This document shows, in pieces, positions 59,340 through 64,000 of a DNA stretch of 64,000 bases. The DNA is from Natrinema sp031626495 (GTDB lineage Archaea > Halobacteriota > Halobacteria > Halobacteriales > Natrialbaceae): assembly GCF_031626495.1 (NCBI RefSeq), contig NZ_JAMQOJ010000005.1, positions 62,001 through 126,000 on the forward strand, in the 5' to 3' direction. Below the pieces are notes generated by a model. The model was not told where the DNA came from. It saw only the letters and a list, made by a program, of their open reading frames with translations, and searched no databases. Each line of letters opens with the position of its first letter. The stretch's first letter is position 1. A program made the position numbers and the translations under genes.

Positions 59340-60350
59340 ATGACAGAGCAGCTCAACACCGATCGCACAGCCGAGTATCCCCTCGAGTGCGACCACTGCC
59401 ACTATCCGATCCCCGGCGAGGCCGAAGAGAGCGACGACGGCCGGTACTGTTCGAACGCCTGTCGCGAGGCCGCCGACGACGGCTCGACGATGGCCGAGCC
59501 CAGCGCCTACAAGCGGGTCGTGACGGGCGTCGAACCGATCGACTCGCTCGTCCCGAACGGCGTCCCCGCGGACTCGCTCCTGTTGCTCTCGGGCGACGAG
59601 GGAACCCGCCGAACCGAACTCGGTACCGAACTCGCCTGGCGCGCCCTCGAGCGGGGCGAACCCGCCGTCGTCGTCTCCTTCGCGAACCCCCCGACCGCGA
59701 CGCTCGAGCGGTTCTACCAGAACGGCTGGAACGTCCTGCCGGCGCTGGAAAACGACCGGCTACGGATCATCGACTGTTTCACCTACCGGCTCGACGACCG
59801 CGACGAGTTCATCGAGCAACGCAACGCGTGGACCGAATTCGTCGGCGAGGCCGCCGAAGACGCGATCGTCGAGGTGCGCGACCCGAGCGACCGCCGTGAG
59901 GTGACCCACAGCGTTCAGGGCGCGCTCGACGACCTCGAGATGACCGAAACCGGGCTCGTGACGATCGACTCGCTCGACGAACTCGAATCGCTGCTCCAGC
60001 AGCAGATGGTCCACGGCTTCCTGAAGGACCTGCGTGGGATGGTCTGTAAGGCACGGTTCGTCCCGATCATCGCCAGTTCGGCGGCGATGGACGAAGCCGA
60101 CGCACCCCACGCCGAGTACGCGTTCGATGGGATTATCGATCTGCGGCTAACGGATCGGCTCGCACCCGACGCGCGGCTCAAACAGCTCGCCGTGCGCAAG
60201 CTGGTCGGTGCCCAGTTCCTCCCGCAGTGGGTGACCTACGAGTACGAACCCGCGCGCGGACTGTTCGCGTTCGGCCCGAACACGGACGCACGACAGCTTT
60301 ACGAGTCCGGCAACGGGGCGGTGCAGTCGAACCAGCATTCCCACCGGTGA
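59340..60350 (+). CDS. KaiC/RAD55-like RecA-fold protein, degenerate P-loop
   Basis: 336 residues. The N-terminal zinc-finger-like segment is CDHCHYPIP..YCSNACREA. The RecA-like domain (55-300) reads GVEPIDSLVPNGVPADSLLLLSGDEGTRRTELGTELAWRALE. The expected Walker A G-x-x-G-x-G-K-T is SGDEGTRRTE, without the Lys/Thr, while Walker B-like LVTIDSLDELESLL is present. ATP hydrolysis is therefore doubtful. Haloarchaeal proteins of this group are usually annotated as HTR-like or KaiC-domain. The zinc finger and ATPase-like domain suggest a regulatory scaffold. Confidence 0.8.
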   Translation: MTEQLNTDRTAEYPLECDHCHYPIPGEAEESDDGRYCSNACREAADDGSTMAEPSAYKRVVTGVEPIDSLVPNGVPADSLLLLSGDEGTRRTELGTELAWRALERGEPAVVVSFANPPTATLERFYQNGWNVLPALENDRLRIIDCFTYRLDDRDEFIEQRNAWTEFVGEAAEDAIVEVRDPSDRREVTHSVQGALDDLEMTETGLVTIDSLDELESLLQQQMVHGFLKDLRGMVCKARFVPIIASSAAMDEADAPHAEYAFDGIIDLRLTDRLAPDARLKQLAVRKLVGAQFLPQWVTYEYEPARGLFAFGPNTDARQLYESGNGAVQSNQHSHR

Positions 60351-60578
60351 CGGTGCACGCCGGTGGCGCTCGACTCACCGCACGGCCTCACAGACGACTG
60401 TTCTCGAGCGGCCACGATCTCGGTCCGCACGGCGGATGCACGCGAAGTCACGCTCGGGTTTTATCCCCGTGTTCGGTTTAGCAGTCGCCGCAGTACCGCG
60501 ACGGCGGGCGGCCAGCGAACCGATTGGGGCGAGTCATCGATCGACGACCGACCAGCCGACAATCCACCCAGACACACC

Positions 60579-62105
60579 ATGAACGACCGATACGATAGCG
60601 ATCGACGACGGACGGACGAACGGCACACCGACCGCTCGAGCGATAGCGAACACCGGGGCCAGGAACGGAGCGACCGAAACCGAGATGACGACGAGCGCGG
60701 CTGGCTCCACGGCATGTTCAGCCGTGGCGGCAGCGAGGACGCCGGCTCCCGAGGTCCCGACCGACGGGGTCGAGAGCGGACCGAAGGACAGCAAGGGGGA
60801 GCCACCGACGACATCGGCTGGGGCCGTTCCACCGGTTCGACCGATCAGAGCAGCCAGCGTGGCCGGACCGAACAGGACCGGGAAGAGTATTCACGGCGCG
60901 GACGGTCCTACCGCAGCAGCGAGCACCAGCAGGGACGTGAGCCCGAGCGAGCCGGCGAGTCCGGACAGCGATTCAGTCAGCAGAGCGGGCAATCCGACCA
61001 GCAAGGCACGGAGCGCCAGCAACGTCATCAGCAGGGCGGTCGGCAGCGACACGGCGGTAACCAGCAGCATCAGCAGGAGAGACAGCAGCAATACCAGCCG
61101 GGCGAACCCGGACAGCGGTTCAGTCAGCAAGGCGGGCGCTCGCAGCAACACGGCACGCAACGCCACCAGCAACAGCAGCAGGGCCGACAGCAGCACAGCG
61201 GACATCAGCAGGGCGGTCAGCAGCACAGCGGACATCAGCAGGGCGGTCAGCAGCACAGCGGCTTCGAAACCAACGCTCGAGAACAGAGCAACCTCGAGTA
61301 CGGTGGCGAAGCCCGGCGCGAAGAGCAATACGGCGGTCAGCACAACCAGCAGGAGCAGTTCGGACGGCAGGGCCAGCGCGGCCAACAGTACCAGCAGGGT
61401 CGACAGCAGGACGTGCAGGGCCAACAGCACCGGACCCAACGACAGGGAAGCGACCGCTCCCAGAGCGGCCAGCAGGGCGAATCCCAGCAGCGCACTCGAG
61501 CGCACCGGCAGGGGAGCCGGGACAGTCAGCCCGACGCGATGCGCCGGGATCCCAGCGAGCAGTATCAGGGGAGCCAACGAGGTCAGCGAGAAGCCCGACG
61601 CGGGAGCAATCAGCAAGACCGGCAGGGAATCCAGTCCGAGAGCAACCGGGAAAGCCACCGAGGGAGTCGACACCAGGGCAGTACCGAGCAACACGGCAGC
61701 CAGTACCAGCAGGGTCAACCCGAGTACGGTCGCCACCAGCGCAGCGAGGGGTACCAGTCCAGCACGCAGCGCGACCGAAGCGACCAGTACGGCCAGCAGA
61801 CGGACCGCGACTACGGCGACACCCAGCAGTTCGACCGACAGCAGGACCGAGGCGATACCGAACGCTCCGGCGGCCGCATGAACCGGGAGCAGTCGAACAG
61901 CGGCCTCCAGTACCGTCAGCAGGGACGGCGATCCGAGCAAAGCGACCGGACGGAAAACCGTGAGTCGAACCGCGGGTCGCGCTCGAGCGGGAGCGACCGA
62001 AACCAGCAGTTAGACGACGAGGAGATGAGCAATCGCCGGCACATCCACGAGCGAGATCCGACGGCCGACGAGGACCGCGCTCGCTACGAAGACTGGTCGA
62101 GCTAA
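60579..62105 (+). CDS. Gln/Arg/Ser/Gly/His-rich intrinsically disordered protein
   Basis: 508 residues of low complexity with no folded domain. It begins MNDRYDSDRRRTDERHTDRSS, contains one hydrophobic patch (GWLHGMFSRGGSED), then Q/R/S/G/H/E tracts. Repeats include QQHSGHQQGG three times (about 208-235) and the block GE(S/P)GQRFSQQ twice (about 120 and 160). It ends with a more ordered charged tail MSNRRHIHERDPTADEDRARYEDW. It is basic, unusual for an acidic proteome. Opposite-strand and other-frame hydrophobic open frames are artefacts. The composition resembles phase-separating RGG/Q proteins; function unknown. Confidence 0.8.
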   Translation: MNDRYDSDRRRTDERHTDRSSDSEHRGQERSDRNRDDDERGWLHGMFSRGGSEDAGSRGPDRRGRERTEGQQGGATDDIGWGRSTGSTDQSSQRGRTEQDREEYSRRGRSYRSSEHQQGREPERAGESGQRFSQQSGQSDQQGTERQQRHQQGGRQRHGGNQQHQQERQQQYQPGEPGQRFSQQGGRSQQHGTQRHQQQQQGRQQHSGHQQGGQQHSGHQQGGQQHSGFETNAREQSNLEYGGEARREEQYGGQHNQQEQFGRQGQRGQQYQQGRQQDVQGQQHRTQRQGSDRSQSGQQGESQQRTRAHRQGSRDSQPDAMRRDPSEQYQGSQRGQREARRGSNQQDRQGIQSESNRESHRGSRHQGSTEQHGSQYQQGQPEYGRHQRSEGYQSSTQRDRSDQYGQQTDRDYGDTQQFDRQQDRGDTERSGGRMNREQSNSGLQYRQQGRRSEQSDRTENRESNRGSRSSGSDRNQQLDDEEMSNRRHIHERDPTADEDRARYEDWSS

Positions 62106-62183
62106 CGCCGCCGGTCGCCCGCTGCCGTTGCAACGCGATCCGAAATCACACTCGTTTTTGCCGCCGCTCGCTCGAAACCCGAT

Positions 62184-62600
62184 ATGAGCGGCACCTACGT
62201 TCTTATCGTCGCCGTCGACCGGCCGACCACCGTCGAGGTGGGCGCGCTGGGCGTCCACGAGTTCGCCGCCGGCGCGTACGCCTACGTCGGCAGCGCGTTC
62301 GGCCCCGGCGGCTTCGCTCGGATCGACCGGCATCTGGAACTCGCCGCCGGCGAGCGCGAGACGCGCCACTGGCACGTCGATTACCTGCTCGGCGATCCGG
62401 CGGCGAGCCTCGAGACTGCGATCACCTTCGCGGACGCCGACCGGGAGTGCGAATTAGCCGGTCAACTGCCGGGCGAGCCGGTCGCCGAGTTCGGCGCGTC
62501 GGACTGCGACTGCGAGGCGCACTTGCTCGACGCGCCCAGCGAGGAGGCCGTCCGCGGAGCAGCGGTCGACGCGGGCGGCCTCGTCAGGAAAGCGGACTGA
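62184..62600 (+). CDS. DUF123 / GIY-YIG-like protein
   Basis: 138 residues. It starts GTYVLIVAVDRPTTVEVGALGVHEFAAGAYAYVGSAFGPGGFARIDRHL, matching the DUF123 fold, a GIY-YIG endonuclease relative that retains the Y-V-G-S-A turn. It continues HWHVDYLLGDPAASLETAITF and CDCEAHLLD. Members are small nuclease-like proteins, sometimes fused to endonuclease III. Catalytic activity is unproven here. The Cys-rich GASDCDCEAH motif is family-typical. Confidence 0.85.
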   Translation: MSGTYVLIVAVDRPTTVEVGALGVHEFAAGAYAYVGSAFGPGGFARIDRHLELAAGERETRHWHVDYLLGDPAASLETAITFADADRECELAGQLPGEPVAEFGASDCDCEAHLLDAPSEEAVRGAAVDAGGLVRKAD

Positions 62601-62645
62601 AAGCCAGCCCCTCGAGTTATGGCGATCGAATGTGAATCGGTAGCC

Positions 62646-63260
62646 ATGAGCGATACCAGCTCCGACGCCGAACGCGACACTCACCCGGAACTCCGCGACG
62701 ACGCCATGGGGCAGTTCCCCGTACCGGCGTTCGACGACATTCCCGCGGACCTGCAGGACCGAATCGCCGAGGAAACCGAGCAGGCGGGCTTCACGCCGAA
62801 CGTGTTCTCCGCGTTCGCGTACAAACCGTCGCACTTCCGGGCCTTCTTCGACTACCACGACGCGCTCGTCGAGGACACCGCCTTAGAGCGCGAGGAGATC
62901 GAGATGATCGTCGTCGCCGTCTCCGGCGTCAACCACTGCTACTACTGCAACGTCGCCCACGGCGCGCTCGTCCGCATCTACGCCGACGATCCGACGCTGG
63001 CCGACCAGTTGATCGCGAACTATCGGACCGCGGATATCGGCGAGGCTCACCGGACGATGCTCGACGTGGCCGTCAAACTCACCGAGCGCCCGGATGCGGT
63101 CGAACCCGCCGACCTCGAGCGGCTGCGCGAGGCCGGCTTCAGCGAGGAAGCGATCTGGGACATCGGTGCCGTCACCGCCTACTACAACATGAGCAATCGG
63201 ATGGCCGCGTTCGCCGAGATGCGACCGAACGACGAGTTCCACACGCTCGGCAGGGAGTAG
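62646..63260 (+). CDS. AhpD-like peroxidase-related protein
   Basis: 204 residues, all-helical CMD fold. The signature GVNHCYYCNVAHGALVRIY contains the redox pair Cys-x-x-Cys followed by His. FTPNVFSAFAYKPSHFRAFFDYHDALVED precedes it and WDIGAVTAYYNMSNRMAAFAEMRP follows. It matches the peroxidase-related enzyme type (uxs/Alr4105-like) of alkylhydroperoxidase AhpD relatives. It likely participates in peroxide or thiol detoxification in the cytoplasm. The ATG at 62646 is preferred over the upstream one at 62619. Confidence 0.88.
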   Translation: MSDTSSDAERDTHPELRDDAMGQFPVPAFDDIPADLQDRIAEETEQAGFTPNVFSAFAYKPSHFRAFFDYHDALVEDTALEREEIEMIVVAVSGVNHCYYCNVAHGALVRIYADDPTLADQLIANYRTADIGEAHRTMLDVAVKLTERPDAVEPADLERLREAGFSEEAIWDIGAVTAYYNMSNRMAAFAEMRPNDEFHTLGRE

Positions 63261-63404
63261 GCGGAACGAAACCGGGTCAGCCGACCGATCGAGCGTCGCC
63301 GTCGCGCCCTCTCCCGGCCGTCTCGCTCGAGCACGCCGGCGAGCGCGTGGGTCACGTTCGCACAGCGACCGAAGACACTTGTCGCTCACGCGAGACGGAC
63401 GGCC

Positions 63405-64000
63405 ATGGCCGACAGGGAGGACGTCCGCCGAGCGTACGACGAAATCACGGCGACGTATACGAGCGAACGGATCGCGACGCGCGACGAGACGGAGGCGGCG
63501 GCTCTCGAGGCGCTCTTCGATTCGCTACCGGCCGGCTGTCGCCTCCTCGACGCCGGCTGTGGGCAGGGAACACCGGCGCTCGAGTACGTCCTCGATCCGT
63601 CGAACGGGTGCGATCCGGAGCTGGCTGTGGGACTCGACCTCTCGCGGGGGCAACTCGAAACGGCGACGCAGCTCGTTCCCGACGCGGCGCTGTGTCAGGG
63701 TGCGATGAGTCGACTCCCTTTCGCTGCGGACGCGTTCGACGCCGTCACCGCACTGTACTCGCTGATTCACGTTCCGATCGACGACCACCCGACGGCGATC
63801 GAGGCGTTCGCACGCGTCCTCCGACCGGGCGGACGGCTCCTCCTCACGGAGGGGTGGACCGAGTGGACCGGTTCGAACCCGGACTGGCTCGAGACCGGCA
63901 CCGAGATGCGCTGGAGCATGGCCGGCGCGGCGGCCACTCGAGACCAGCTCGAGTCGGCCGGGTTCGAACTGGTCGCAGCGGGGGAGTTCAGTGACGCGCT
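63405..64000 (+). CDS. SAM-dependent methyltransferase (class I), truncated by window edge
   Basis: The gene runs off the end of the window. The visible 198 residues from ATG 63405 form a class I methyltransferase fold: YDEITATYTSERIATRDE, then CRLLDAGCGQGTPALEYVL (motif I), VGLDLSRGQLETATQL (motif II acidic residue), LCQGAMSRLPFAADAFDAVTALYSLIHVP, and VLRPGGRLLLTEG (post III). The likely role is small-molecule methylation, substrate unknown. The stop lies beyond position 64000. Confidence 0.85.
   Translation, partial: MADREDVRRAYDEITATYTSERIATRDETEAAALEALFDSLPAGCRLLDAGCGQGTPALEYVLDPSNGCDPELAVGLDLSRGQLETATQLVPDAALCQGAMSRLPFAADAFDAVTALYSLIHVPIDDHPTAIEAFARVLRPGGRLLLTEGWTEWTGSNPDWLETGTEMRWSMAGAAATRDQLESAGFELVAAGEFSDA

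Noticed and set aside
60891..61940. Hydrophobic 349-codon minus-strand open frame that looks like a membrane protein
   Set aside because: It is the complement of Gln/Ser/Gly codon repeats in the disordered-protein gene; Ala/Leu/Val repeats are an artefact of frame.

Overview
The window is chromosomal DNA from a halophilic archaeon (class Halobacteria, probably the Natrialbales side, but the genus cannot be fixed from sequence alone). The evidence is very high GC with A+T-rich promoter pockets, strongly acidic predicted proteins, leaderless starts a short distance behind TATA boxes, and lineage markers: ribosomal protein S6e, glycerol-1-phosphate dehydrogenase, HalOD1, DUF7847-type membrane proteins, histidine kinases with a 'RHNLRNDL' H-box, trimeric dUTPase, and a standalone 6-phosphogluconate dehydrogenase. 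About 53 protein genes, one tRNA gene and one tRNA-like remnant are supported. No IS element, CRISPR array, rRNA or replication origin was seen.

Region by region: 0.1-6.8 kb is core and conserved-hypothetical material (PadR regulator, S6e, SHOCT protein, beta-CASP nuclease, MaoC hydratase, a membrane protein ending in a zinc ribbon). 7.1-13.8 kb is the most striking block: a co-directional five-gene phosphosignalling cassette. It consists of a zinc-ribbon/FHA protein, a vWA protein with an intact MIDAS, a Ser/Thr kinase-FHA, a PP2C phosphatase-FHA and a second, divergent kinase-FHA. The three enzymes share an unusual FHA tail. 13.8-22.9 kb holds metabolic and sensory genes (luciferase-like monooxygenase, aconitase, dUTPase, GAF/PAS histidine kinase, 6PG dehydrogenase, HalOD1). 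At 23.0 kb lies tRNA-Arg(CCG), whose T-arm is interrupted by 83 nt, followed by a 1149-residue GAF/multi-PAS kinase.

27.4-44.2 kb is mixed: a PD-(D/E)XK-like protein, a DCC-family/LMF-like pair, an MFS transporter, an F420/PPOX-like protein, a heavy-metal P-type ATPase with SPW in place of CPC, GNAT, beta-propeller, Hsp20-like, sulfatase, PAP2 and TRIC-family genes. 44.3-44.75 kb is a frameshifted membrane gene. 44.9-52 kb includes trpB, HIT, a glycosyltransferase and a cell-surface group: a Tat-exported PQQ-type propeller, a protein with about 124 Asp-Gly dipeptides, and a small membrane-anchored protein packed with N-glycosylation sequons. 52.2-64 kb holds an S9 peptidase, an ABC exporter pair, egsA, a dead M48-like membrane protein, a nucleotide-sugar-type epimerase, a KaiC-like protein with a broken P-loop, a 508-residue Gln/Arg/Gly/Ser disordered protein, a DUF123 protein, an AhpD-like protein and a methyltransferase cut by the window edge.

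The best candidates for under-described biology are the FHA/vWA/kinase/phosphatase cassette, the interrupted tRNA-Arg, the (Asp-Gly)n surface protein and the basic Q/R-rich disordered protein. All functional statements are read from sequence motifs by eye; no search was run.
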